From contig JAJBTC010000199.1 in NCBI GenBank assembly GCA_020861095.1, forward strand, positions 1 through 64,000: DNA of 64,000 bases, in the 5' to 3' direction. Below, one piece after another: positions 50,861 to 58,326 of the stretch. Source of the stretch: Bacteroides sp. GTDB lineage: Bacteria > Bacteroidota > Bacteroidia > Bacteroidales > Bacteroidaceae. Position numbers and translations under genes: made by a program. The notes below the pieces were generated by a model, which saw nothing but the letters and a program-made list of their open reading frames with translations, made no database searches and was not told where the DNA came from. How positions within the stretch are numbered: the first letter of the stretch is position 1; each line of letters begins with the position of its first letter.

Positions 50861-51093
50861 GAATAGTATATATACAATTAATTTAGGAACACTTATTTAC
50901 ATCTGTATAGCAAGCATACCGGGGGTGGACCTATAAAATGAAAACCCACGGTTAAAGTGTCTTTATAAGTCAGTCCATATTCATTGTATTTCCAATCCGG
51001 AACCGTCAGTTATCAGATCGTAAATCTATTTTTCCTCTTGATGCTGACGCAAAGAAAATGAAGCGTAATACACACCAACTGGAAGAAAAATCG

Positions 51094-51101
51094 TATTTTT
51101 G
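51094..51101 (+). promoter_or_regulatory. Candidate -7 box of hpt
   Basis: TATTTTTG fits TAnnTTTG and lies 24 bases before the hpt ATG. No clear -33 box. Confidence 0.4.
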
Positions 51102-51124
51102 CTTCAATTTTAAATTACCGGTTT

Positions 51125-51661
51125 ATGGACACTATACAAATAAAAGACAAACTATTTACCATCTCTATCGGCAGAGAAGAGATCCAAAAAGAGGTAAAAC
51201 GCGTGGCAGACGAGATCAATCGGGACCTGGAAGGACAAAATCCATTGTTCCTGAGTGTACTCAACGGGTCATTTATGTTTACAGCCGATCTGATGAAGTA
51301 CATAACCATCCCCTGCGAAGTCTCTTTTGTGAAGTTGGCTTCTTACCAGGGAGTGTCCTCTACCGGAACGATCAAAGAAGTGATCGGTATCAATGAAGAC
51401 CTGACCAACCGTACGGTGGTGATCGTGGAAGATATCGTAGATACCGGGCTCACTATGCAACGTCTGCTGGAAACACTGGGAACGCGTAATCCGAAAGAGA
51501 TACGGATCGCAACTTTACTGCTGAAACCGGATAAACTAAAGGTAGAACTGGATATCAAATACATTGCCATGAAGATACCCAATGATTTTATCGTGGGGTA
51601 TGGATTGGACTACGATGGATTTGGCCGCAACTATCCCGATATTTATACTGTAGTTCCCTGA
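51125..51661 (+). CDS. hpt: Hypoxanthine phosphoribosyltransferase
   Basis: A 178-residue cytoplasmic purine-salvage enzyme that joins hypoxanthine (and often guanine) to PRPP to give IMP or GMP. The PRPP-binding motif is VVIVEDIVDTGLTM, the substrate-side lysine is in YIAMKIPNDFIVGYGLDYD, and VLNGSFMFTADL carries the conserved pyrophosphate loop. Length is normal for the bacterial family. The adenylate kinase gene follows after 221 bases of repeat-bearing sequence, so purine genes are clustered but perhaps not in one transcript. Confidence 0.95.
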   Translation: MDTIQIKDKLFTISIGREEIQKEVKRVADEINRDLEGQNPLFLSVLNGSFMFTADLMKYITIPCEVSFVKLASYQGVSSTGTIKEVIGINEDLTNRTVVIVEDIVDTGLTMQRLLETLGTRNPKEIRIATLLLKPDKLKVELDIKYIAMKIPNDFIVGYGLDYDGFGRNYPDIYTVVP

Positions 51662-51882
51662 ATAGAGGAACCTGTATGTGTGCGGAATACTGATCTGTGA
51701 TTGAGAACCGGTATATATAGGAGGATCTGACAAACAAGTGTTACGGATACATAAGACAGAAAGAGATCAACCTGTAATTTCAATCGTGCATCATACCATA
51801 CATCCGTACATCGTAAATAGTGAAGTTTTCTCTGGCCGAAACAAAACTATTATAAATTGTTTAATATAGACTAAACACTAAC
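51662..51882. repeat. Gap with diverged ATCGTACATC repeats
   Basis: No gene. A decayed unit, CAATCGTGCATCATACCATA followed by ACATCCGTACATCGTAAAT, lies at about 51780-51820 and belongs to the ATCGTAAATC family. No promoter consensus for adk is clear. Confidence 0.55.
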
Positions 51883-52452
51883 ATGTTGAATATTGTAATT
51901 TTCGGAGCTCCCGGATCAGGAAAGGGAACTCAGAGTCTGCGTATTGTAGAAAAATATGGTCTGAACCACATCTCTACCGGAGATGTACTCCGCGCGGAGA
52001 TCAAAAACGGTACCGAACTGGGACAGACTGCCAAAGGATATATAGACCAGGGACAATTGATCCCGGACGAACTGATGATTGACATTCTGGCGAGCGTACT
52101 GGATGGCTTTCAGGATAGCAAAGGGGTGATCTTTGATGGATTTCCACGTACCATTGCTCAGGCCGAAGCATTGAAAAAGATGCTTGCCGAAAGAGGACAG
52201 GAAGTATCTGTAATGATCGACCTGGATGTGCCCGAAGAGGAGTTGATGGGACGTCTGATCAGACGGGGTATCGACTCCGGACGTGCGGATGACAACGAAG
52301 AGACCATCCGCAAACGTCTGGAAGTGTATCACTCACAGACCGCGCCGCTGATCGACTGGTTCAAAGGGGAGAACAAATACCACCACATTGCAGGTATGGG
52401 TAGTATGGAGGAGATCTCTGCCAAGATCGCCCAGGCAATAGATAGTTTGTAA
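51883..52452 (+). CDS. adk: Adenylate kinase
   Basis: A 189-residue cytoplasmic enzyme that balances ATP, ADP and AMP. The P-loop is GAPGSGKGTQS (residues 8-18), followed by the AMP-binding HISTGDVLRAEI and FDGFPRTIAQAEAL and the LID-side RLIRRGIDSGRADDNEETIRKRL. It is the short form without a zinc-type LID insertion, which is usual for Bacteroidetes. The obgE gene follows 79 bases later, after a palindromic repeat copy at 52459-52483. Confidence 0.96.
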   Translation: MLNIVIFGAPGSGKGTQSLRIVEKYGLNHISTGDVLRAEIKNGTELGQTAKGYIDQGQLIPDELMIDILASVLDGFQDSKGVIFDGFPRTIAQAEALKKMLAERGQEVSVMIDLDVPEEELMGRLIRRGIDSGRADDNEETIRKRLEVYHSQTAPLIDWFKGENKYHHIAGMGSMEEISAKIAQAIDSL

Positions 52453-52458
52453 AAATAA

Positions 52459-52483
52459 TGTAGAAACGCACAGTTGCGTCTCC
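52459..52483. repeat. Palindromic repeat between adk and obgE
   Basis: TGTAGAAACGCACAGTTGCG followed by TCTCC: a copy of the window-wide palindrome with one mismatch in the left arm. It would lie in the 3' leader region of an adk-obgE transcript. Confidence 0.7.
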
Positions 52484-52531
52484 TTGTAATTGATTATATC
52501 CTATTATCAAATAGGAGAAAAGATAAGAAAA

Positions 52532-53689
52532 ATGGCTGAATCGAATTTTGTTGATTACGTAAAGATATACTGCCGTTCCGGTAAGGGAGGCAGAGGCTCT
52601 ACGCACATGAGGCGCGAGAAGTATATCCCCAATGGCGGACCCGACGGGGGTGACGGCGGACGAGGAGGCCATGTCATCCTGAAAGGCAACCGCAACTACT
52701 GGACCCTGCTCCATCTCCGGTACGACCGTCATGCCATGGCAGAGCACGGAGATTCGGGCGGGCGCAGCCGCAGTTTCGGAAAACAGGGAGCAGACAAGAT
52801 CATTGAAGTACCTTGCGGAACGGTGGTCTACAATGCGGAGACCGGAGAGTATCTCTGTGATGTGACCGAACACGATCAGGAGGTGATCCTGCTCAAAGGC
52901 GGTCGGGGAGGCCTGGGTAATACCCATTTCAAGACCGCTACCCGCCAGGCACCCCGCTTTGCACAACCGGGAGAGCCCATGCAGGAGATGACTGTGATCC
53001 TGGAGCTGAAATTGCTGGCGGATGTAGGGCTGGTCGGTTTTCCCAACGCCGGGAAGTCTACCCTGCTCTCTACCGTGTCGGCAGCTCGTCCGAAGATCGC
53101 AGATTATCCTTTTACAACACTGGAGCCTAATCTGGGGATCGTGCCCTATCGCGACGGCAAATCCTTTGTGATGGCGGATATACCCGGTATCATTGAAGGA
53201 GCCAGTGCCGGGAAAGGGTTGGGACTCCGTTTCCTGCGACACATCGAGCGTAATTCTTTGCTGCTGTTTATGGTACCTGCCGACAGCGACGATATACGCA
53301 AGGAATATGAGATCCTGCTCAACGAACTCAGGACCTTCAATCCCGAGATGCTGGACAAACAGCGGGTATTGGCCATAACCAAAAGTGATATGCTGGATCA
53401 GGAACTGATGGATGAGATCGAACCCACATTGCCGGAGGGGATCCCGTATGTATTTATCTCTTCTGTCACCGGTCTGGGGATCTCCGTACTGAAAGATATC
53501 CTCTGGGAAGAGCTCAACAAAGAGAGCAACCGCATCGAATCCCTCGTGCACCGCCCCAAAGATGTGCACCGCCTGCAACAGGAACTTGAAGAGATGGGTG
53601 AGGACGAAGAGATCCCGCACGATCCCATAGCTACCAGCGATGAGGATGATTTCGATTTCGAATACGAAGAGGATGGGGAAGAGGAATGA
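52532..53689 (+). CDS. obgE: GTPase Obg
   Basis: A 385-residue ribosome-associated GTPase needed for 50S assembly and stress control. The glycine-rich Obg fold (about 1-160) has [15 protein letters not shown] and [14 protein letters not shown], and the G domain (about 160-330) has [21 protein letters not shown] and TKSDML. The C-terminus is acidic ([15 protein letters not shown]) instead of a long OCT domain, as in many Bacteroidetes. I use the ATG at 52532 with AGGAG 15 bases upstream; the frame is open back to a TTG at 52490. Its stop overlaps the start of the next gene by four bases. Confidence 0.95.
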   Translation: MAESNFVDYVKIYCRSGKGGRGSTHMRREKYIPNGGPDGGDGGRGGHVILKGNRNYWTLLHLRYDRHAMAEHGDSGGRSRSFGKQGADKIIEVPCGTVVYNAETGEYLCDVTEHDQEVILLKGGRGGLGNTHFKTATRQAPRFAQPGEPMQEMTVILELKLLADVGLVGFPNAGKSTLLSTVSAARPKIADYPFTTLEPNLGIVPYRDGKSFVMADIPGIIEGASAGKGLGLRFLRHIERNSLLLFMVPADSDDIRKEYEILLNELRTFNPEMLDKQRVLAITKSDMLDQELMDEIEPTLPEGIPYVFISSVTGLGISVLKDILWEELNKESNRIESLVHRPKDVHRLQQELEEMGEDEEIPHDPIATSDEDDFDFEYEEDGEEE

Positions 53690-54501
53690 TACCCCTCCGA
53701 AAGAATCACAAAGGAATGTTGGGATACGGGCTGTTGCAGTCCTGTCCCGGCATTTCTCATTTTGTGACCACCCGCCACGGTGGAGTGAGTAAAGGGAGCT
53801 ATGCCTCTTTCAACTGTTCGCCCTGGTGTGGCGACGACCCTGCGCATGTTAGAGAGAATCTCAGCATCCTGCAACAAGGTATCTCCTGGAAACCGGAGTC
53901 GTGGGTCATTCCCCGGCAGACTCACGGAACGGAAGTCTTTGAGGTGGATCAGGAATATCTGTCTCTGTCTGACTCCGGACGTTCAGAAATTCTGTATGGG
54001 ATAGATGCCTTGATTACCAACCTGCCGGGCCATATCCTGTGTATCTCTACTGCCGATTGCGTGCCTGTCTTGTTGTACGATCGCAAACACCAGGCAATAG
54101 GTGCCGTACATGCCGGATGGCGGGGTACGGTCGGACGCATTCTGGAAAAAACATTGCATCGGATGCGGGACTGTTTCGATACAGAGGGTAGCGATCTGCT
54201 GGCCTGTATTGGTCCTTCCATATCCGGAGAGTCTTTTGAAGTAGGAGAGGATGTCGTTGAAACCTTCCGGCAGGAAGGGTTTGATAGGTCTCGCATAGCC
54301 AGTCTGAACACTTCGACCGGGAAGTATCATATCGATCTGTGGGAAGCCAACCGGATGCAATTGAATGCATTTGATATACCTGATACGCAGATTGAAATGG
54401 CGGGGATCTGCACCTACCGGCAATGTGACGATTTCTTTTCTGCCCGACGCCTGGGGATCCACTCCGGACGTATTCTATCGGGGATTGCTCTGAAACCATA
54501 A
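53686..54501 (+). CDS. pgeF: Multicopper-type laccase-fold protein (YfiH/PgeF family)
   Basis: A 271-residue cytoplasmic protein of the YfiH/PgeF (DUF152) family. Metal and active-site motifs are visible: [22 protein letters not shown], and [10 protein letters not shown], giving the family's His-Cys-His triad. Family members act as purine nucleoside phosphorylase/adenosine deaminase or as a peptidoglycan-precursor editing factor that removes wrongly incorporated L-Ser. The start codon overlaps the obgE stop (ATGA), so the two are translationally coupled. Confidence 0.9.
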   Translation: MIPLRKNHKGMLGYGLLQSCPGISHFVTTRHGGVSKGSYASFNCSPWCGDDPAHVRENLSILQQGISWKPESWVIPRQTHGTEVFEVDQEYLSLSDSGRSEILYGIDALITNLPGHILCISTADCVPVLLYDRKHQAIGAVHAGWRGTVGRILEKTLHRMRDCFDTEGSDLLACIGPSISGESFEVGEDVVETFRQEGFDRSRIASLNTSTGKYHIDLWEANRMQLNAFDIPDTQIEMAGICTYRQCDDFFSARRLGIHSGRILSGIALKP

Positions 54502-54819
54502 TTCCTGAATTTTTTCCGGTAGCAGATGAGTGGATTGATCCTGTTTGGTGATCAGGACTGTTGCCTGACCTGTGCAATTCCTGTATTATATTTTTTCTAC
54601 ATTTGTATGTGCTTATCAAACACACACATTGTTTTTGCAGGAACGTAAATGTTCGAAGATGTAATGTACTCTTTGTAATGAATCTGTAATCTATACTAAG
54701 TTACATAACTTGTGTATATTAGTTATAATTAAAAGAATGAATGGGAAGTAATGTGTCGTAATTTTAATTATTTTTTTATTTAACTTAGCAAAGAATTTTT
54801 TGTATAATCTTAATAGGTA
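54502..54819. other. A/T-rich intergenic region before an orphan secreted protein gene
   Basis: No gene and none of the dispersed repeats. A possible -7 box TACATTTG is at 54598-54605, but it is 215 bases from the next start and lacks a partner. A short inverted stretch GATCCTG...GATCAGGA is near 54536-54558. The last 150 bases are very A/T-rich. Confidence 0.5.
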
Positions 54820-55278
54820 ATGCGTATGAAAAAGAGAATTGTGTTTGTTGCAACCACTCTGGTGTACCTGTTTATTTCTATAAATGTATGGAGCAGTGAA
54901 CCCATAGGTACCGAAAATGAAAAAAGTGATGCCACTTGTCGCATTACTATGACTTGTCTGACTAATTTATGTACTTTAAGTCCTTCTACCTATATGTATG
55001 TACAGGGTAAGGAGGAAGACTTCTGTTATTATCGCAACTCAGGTGGTCAGGTAGGAACCTTCGGACCTGATCCACGTGTATTGGAAGTTCCATTGGGCGC
55101 ATCGGAAGAAATGGTATTTGTGGCAGATGTGACTGATTCGGACCAACGCGTATCCGTATATGTAAATAATCAGGAGGTAGCACGTCTCACGGAGCCCCAG
55201 AGGTTCAGTTATAAGATCGATACTACCCAGGAAAATGTACAACTTAATTTCTGGTTCCGGGATTATTACGGTAACTGA
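54820..55278 (+). CDS. Secreted orphan protein, hypothetical
   Basis: A 152-residue exported protein with signal peptide MRMKKRIVFVATTLVYLFIS (an ATG at 54826 is an alternative start). The mature part begins SEPIGTENEKSD and includes four cysteines, two of them in TCRITMTCLTNLC, which could form disulfides. The C-terminal half has regular beta-strand pattern (VSVYVNNQEVARLTEP and NVQLNFWFRDYYGN). No lipobox is seen. I do not recognise a family, and no neighbour suggests a role. It could be a small periplasmic or secreted immunoglobulin-like protein. Confidence 0.6.
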   Translation: MRMKKRIVFVATTLVYLFISINVWSSEPIGTENEKSDATCRITMTCLTNLCTLSPSTYMYVQGKEEDFCYYRNSGGQVGTFGPDPRVLEVPLGASEEMVFVADVTDSDQRVSVYVNNQEVARLTEPQRFSYKIDTTQENVQLNFWFRDYYGN

Positions 55279-55475
55279 TATCTTTAATTTGTTGGGAGGC
55301 ACGAACTTACCAGACGTGCAATGTACTTGTCTTTCCCTCTGTCTGCCTTTGACAGTCACTGATTCGTTGGTGAACAATAAGGGGAATGAAAGATATTGCC
55401 AAATACAACCATTGTATCCATGTAGAGTTGGAATTGCCTGGCTGATCCAATAAATACATTTAACATACATAAATC

Positions 55476-56141
55476 ATGTTTACGATCACAGTATCCGATG
55501 AAATAAAGACAGTCTGTCCTGTATTTGCCGGTGCGGCTGTATATGCCGGAGTCAGCAACCGGAAATACGATGAACAGTTGTGGAGTGAGATCCATGCGTT
55601 TTCCGAAAAACTGATGTCTTCCACTCATATGGGGGATATCAAGAATCAGCCGGTCATTGCCGCTACCCGGGCGGCATACAAACGTTGTGGTAAAGATCCG
55701 GGCAGATACCGTCCTTCGGCAGAGGCACTACGCAGGCGAGTGTTACGGGGTATCCCTCTCTATCAGATAGATACGCTGGTAGATCTGATCAATCTGGTCT
55801 CTCTACGTACGGGATACTCCATCGGTGGTTTTGATGCTGATAAAATACAGGGCACTGATCTTCGGTTGGGGATAGGATGTGCCGGTGAACCGTTTGAAGC
55901 TATCAGTCGCGGTGAGCTCAATATCGAAGGACTTCCGGTCTACCGCGATGCCGCAGGAGGGATCGGAACCCCTACCAGTGACCACGAACGTACCAAAATG
56001 GATATGGATACACGACATATACTTGCCATTATCAATGGTTATAGCGGGCGGGGAGGTCTGGAAGAGGTAGCACGCATGATCCAGGATCTGCTACGGAAGT
56101 ATGCCGGGTCGGATGGAGGAGAGATACTCTTTTTTGAATAA
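55476..56141 (+). CDS. B3/B4 tRNA-binding domain protein
   Basis: A 221-residue cytoplasmic protein that matches the stand-alone B3/4 domain of phenylalanyl-tRNA synthetase beta (PF03483). Motifs are RAAYKRCGKDPGRYRPSAEA, LYQIDTLVDLINLVSL, GGFDADKIQGTDLRLGIG and a DAAGGIGTPTSDHERT loop. Stand-alone B3/4 proteins may edit mischarged tRNA or bind related nucleotides; direct evidence is limited. It is preceded by 197 bases without a clear signal and followed by an inverted repeat. Confidence 0.85.
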   Translation: MFTITVSDEIKTVCPVFAGAAVYAGVSNRKYDEQLWSEIHAFSEKLMSSTHMGDIKNQPVIAATRAAYKRCGKDPGRYRPSAEALRRRVLRGIPLYQIDTLVDLINLVSLRTGYSIGGFDADKIQGTDLRLGIGCAGEPFEAISRGELNIEGLPVYRDAAGGIGTPTSDHERTKMDMDTRHILAIINGYSGRGGLEEVARMIQDLLRKYAGSDGGEILFFE

Positions 56142-56554
56142 AGATACATGCTACGTTTCTGTCAGGAAAGTAACTAAGTACGGGTCGAATGTTCTATATG
56201 GATCCCGGATATCATTTTCTTCCCATAAGCATGTATCTTAATTTATAGGACCCGCATGAGTAATCCGTATCCTGTAGAGACGCACGGCGTGCGTCTCAGC
56301 GTTCAGAATGGAAATACACCACTGTGGGGGATACATTGAAAATATATCTGCCTAATGGATATATACATCGTGGAGACGCATTACAGAGAAGGACAAAATA
56401 TAGAGAAGGGAGTAATAAATAAAATGCAACCTGAATAGTTAGGAGGACATTTTGTTTCTATGGGTAACCATCCTTATAGACTATATGTTATTTATTATCT
56501 ATCCGGTTGGTCTGCCAGGTCCTCGGCAAACGATGCTCTCTATACAAGTTGTGT
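56142..56554. repeat. Intergenic region with inverted repeat and palindromic repeat
   Basis: No gene. A perfect 12-base inverted repeat AAGATACATGCT (56141-56152) and AGCATGTATCTT (56228-56239) encloses 75 bases; the left arm starts at the last base of the B3/4 gene's stop. A full palindromic repeat copy is at 56273-56300 and a half copy, TGGAGACGC, near 56371. The minus-strand lactonase gene ends at the right edge, so two transcripts converge here. Confidence 0.65.
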
Positions 56555-57724
56555 TCACTCTCCCGGGCGTTCCGCGAATTTGATGCAGACCGGTTTGTCC
56601 AGTAAGATCTCCTTATCTGTTTCTGTAAGCAGACCTGTTTCCTGATCCCGCAGGAAGATCTGTACCACATTACTGTCGCGGCAGGCTACCAACAGGTATT
56701 TACCGTTGGGAGTAATGATAAAATTACGTGGATGCACTCCGGTGAACTGATGTCCCAGACGGGTCAATAGTCCGGTCTCCGTATCCCGGCTGAAGATCGC
56801 GATACCGTCTGCCTGCAGGCGGTTACTGGAGTACAGGAACCTGCCATCCGGGCTGATGTGAATATCCGCGCTTCCTCCGGCTCCCAAGGTATCGGATACC
56901 GCTGTCTGTATCTGTTGCAGTTCGCCATTCTCATAGCTGAACGCCGTCACCGTGCCCGAGATCTCATTGATCAGATAGGCAAACTTCCCGTCTGCGGAGA
57001 ACGTAAGGTGGCGCGGACCGGAGCCTGGCTCTATGGAATATGCCTCAGGAGTTCCCGGTGTCAGCAAAGTCTCCCTGTTCTGCGCGTCAGCCTGTGGATT
57101 CACATAGAAATGATGGATCTTATCCGTTCCCAGGTCATCCGCCAACAGATGTTTCCCATCGGGAGTAAACCGTACGCAATGCAGGTGAGGTTTCTCCTGA
57201 CGTTCGGAGTTAGGGCCTGATCCTTCAAAAGGAATCACTGCCGAAGCCGGCAACAGCGAACCGTCGGCAGCCAGGGGAAAGACAGTGATACTTCCACCTC
57301 CGTAATTGGCGGTTACTACCTGCTTGCCGTTGGTGATTACGTAGCAAGGCGCATCCCCATGGGTAGGCTGGCTGTTGAGCAAACGCAGCGTACCGTTTTC
57401 TTTATTGAAAGCAAAAGCCGATACTGCTGCTTTGTCCCCTTCATTTTCATTCACCGCATAGACAAAATTTACATCTGCCGATACATTCAGGTAAGAAGGG
57501 TTAGAAACTTCCGCCTCGCTCAGCGGAGTGACCGTGCCGGTTTCCTGATCGAACCGATACGTATATATTCCTTTGCTGCTGCCGGAGGTATAGCTACCTA
57601 CCAGCATGGTTAGTTCATTGTTGTTCATGGTACTTTCCTGAGATTGTTCTTTCTTTCCGGAACCGCAGGCGGTCCAGGTCGCAGCCCATAAAAAGGCTAT
57701 GGCTATTACTTTAACTTTGTACAT
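56555..57724 (-). CDS. Lactonase-family beta-propeller lipoprotein (6-phosphogluconolactonase-like)
   Basis: A 389-residue protein of the lactonase family (PF10282), a seven-bladed propeller related to YbhE/Pgl. The lipobox WTAC at about C20 follows a signal segment (MYKVKVIAIAFLWAAT). The frame is open to 57793, but the ATG at 57724 starts the signal peptide. Family motifs are MLVGSYTSGSSKGIYTY, SNPSYLNVSADVNFVYAVNE, GDAPCYV, HCVRFTPDGKHLL and PGSGPRHLTFSADGKFAYLI, with several S-x-D-G-R-F blade ends. A lipidated copy implies an envelope location, so hydrolysis of cytosolic 6-phosphogluconolactone is doubtful; another lactone or a binding role is possible. Confidence 0.82.
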   Translation of the reverse strand: MYKVKVIAIAFLWAATWTACGSGKKEQSQESTMNNNELTMLVGSYTSGSSKGIYTYRFDQETGTVTPLSEAEVSNPSYLNVSADVNFVYAVNENEGDKAAVSAFAFNKENGTLRLLNSQPTHGDAPCYVITNGKQVVTANYGGGSITVFPLAADGSLLPASAVIPFEGSGPNSERQEKPHLHCVRFTPDGKHLLADDLGTDKIHHFYVNPQADAQNRETLLTPGTPEAYSIEPGSGPRHLTFSADGKFAYLINEISGTVTAFSYENGELQQIQTAVSDTLGAGGSADIHISPDGRFLYSSNRLQADGIAIFSRDTETGLLTRLGHQFTGVHPRNFIITPNGKYLLVACRDSNVVQIFLRDQETGLLTETDKEILLDKPVCIKFAERPGE

Positions 57725-57909
57725 CTTTATAATGTTTATATATTTCTGAGTTTTTATCAGGTAAAAGACAATGGTTCGGCTTTCATGGAGCAATTAGTCT
57801 CACGACAGATGTTACATATAATAGACAAAAATAGTACAAACTCTTTGAATTTCCTTTGACTAATGAATAAGAGTATATTTAATTTTTCTTCTTTTCCTTT
57901 TTAGCATGT

Positions 57910-58142
57910 ACAAAAGAATATAACCTTTATGTCCTGGATCTGTTTAATCCGCTGGGGCAGTTCGATATCTCATTCCGGATGCAGATGGCGAAGGAGCTTC
58001 TCTGTATGTGGAGAATAATGTATGGAAAGTATCCGTACCCGTCGATCTGGATCTGGATGATCTTCCACAGGCTTATACTTTCCTGGTACGTGAGCGGAAT
58101 TCAGATACAATCACAGCAAGAGTTACGGTCATATTCAGATAA
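57910..58142 (+). pseudogene. Remnant of an unidentified gene, frameshifted and truncated
   Basis: The frame 57948-58142 is open for 64 codons after a TAA and reads like real protein (DADGEGASLYVENNVWKV, DLDDLPQAYTFLVRERN, ending TVIFR and TAA). Just upstream another frame continues it (YNLYVLDLFNPLG), so a shift near 57950 would join them. There is no start codon or ribosome site. A terminator follows 18 bases after the stop, as for a former gene. The parent protein is not recognised; the tail looks like beta-strand-rich C-terminal sequence. Confidence 0.45.
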
Positions 58143-58160
58143 ACCGGGATATATTACAAT

Positions 58161-58204
58161 AGAGAGGCTTATCTGACAAACAGATGAGCCTCTCTCTATG
58201 CTTT
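58161..58204 (+). terminator. Terminator after the gene remnant
   Basis: AGAGAGGCTTATCTG (58161-58175) pairs with CAGATGAGCCTCTCT (58181-58195) with one wobble-type mismatch and a five-base loop, followed by CTATGCTTTT. Confidence 0.7.
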
Positions 58205-58326
58205 TGTATATACGCTGAACAGGATCTCCGGCTACTTACAGGAGGGTAATTCTTTCTGCTTTTACAGATACAGATTTTTTGTACGATATGTACTTCCTGT
58301 AGGATCAGTATAGATAGGCATACGGA

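Larger units (their letters stand above)
49621..51124. other. Long non-coding region with three kinds of repeat
   Basis: About 1.5 kb without a supported gene. From left to right it holds the 258-base nested palindrome (49651-49908), copy B of the structured element (about 50130-50626, possibly from 50021), a half palindrome at 50671, and a composite of two inverted palindromic repeats (50751-50778 and 50825-50853). Then comes a solitary ATCGTAAATC at about 51016 and the hpt promoter at 51094. Short frames inside are by-products of the repeats. Confidence 0.7.
57725..58326. other. Intergenic region with a gene remnant
   Basis: Between the divergent lactonase gene and the DUF3352 gene no intact gene is seen. 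A possible -7 box for the lactonase (minus-strand TATTTTTG, 57826-57833) lies 102 bases from its ATG. From 57948 to 58142 there is a readable but start-less coding tail, followed at once by a terminator hairpin. The rest (58206-58326) shows nothing. Confidence 0.55.
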
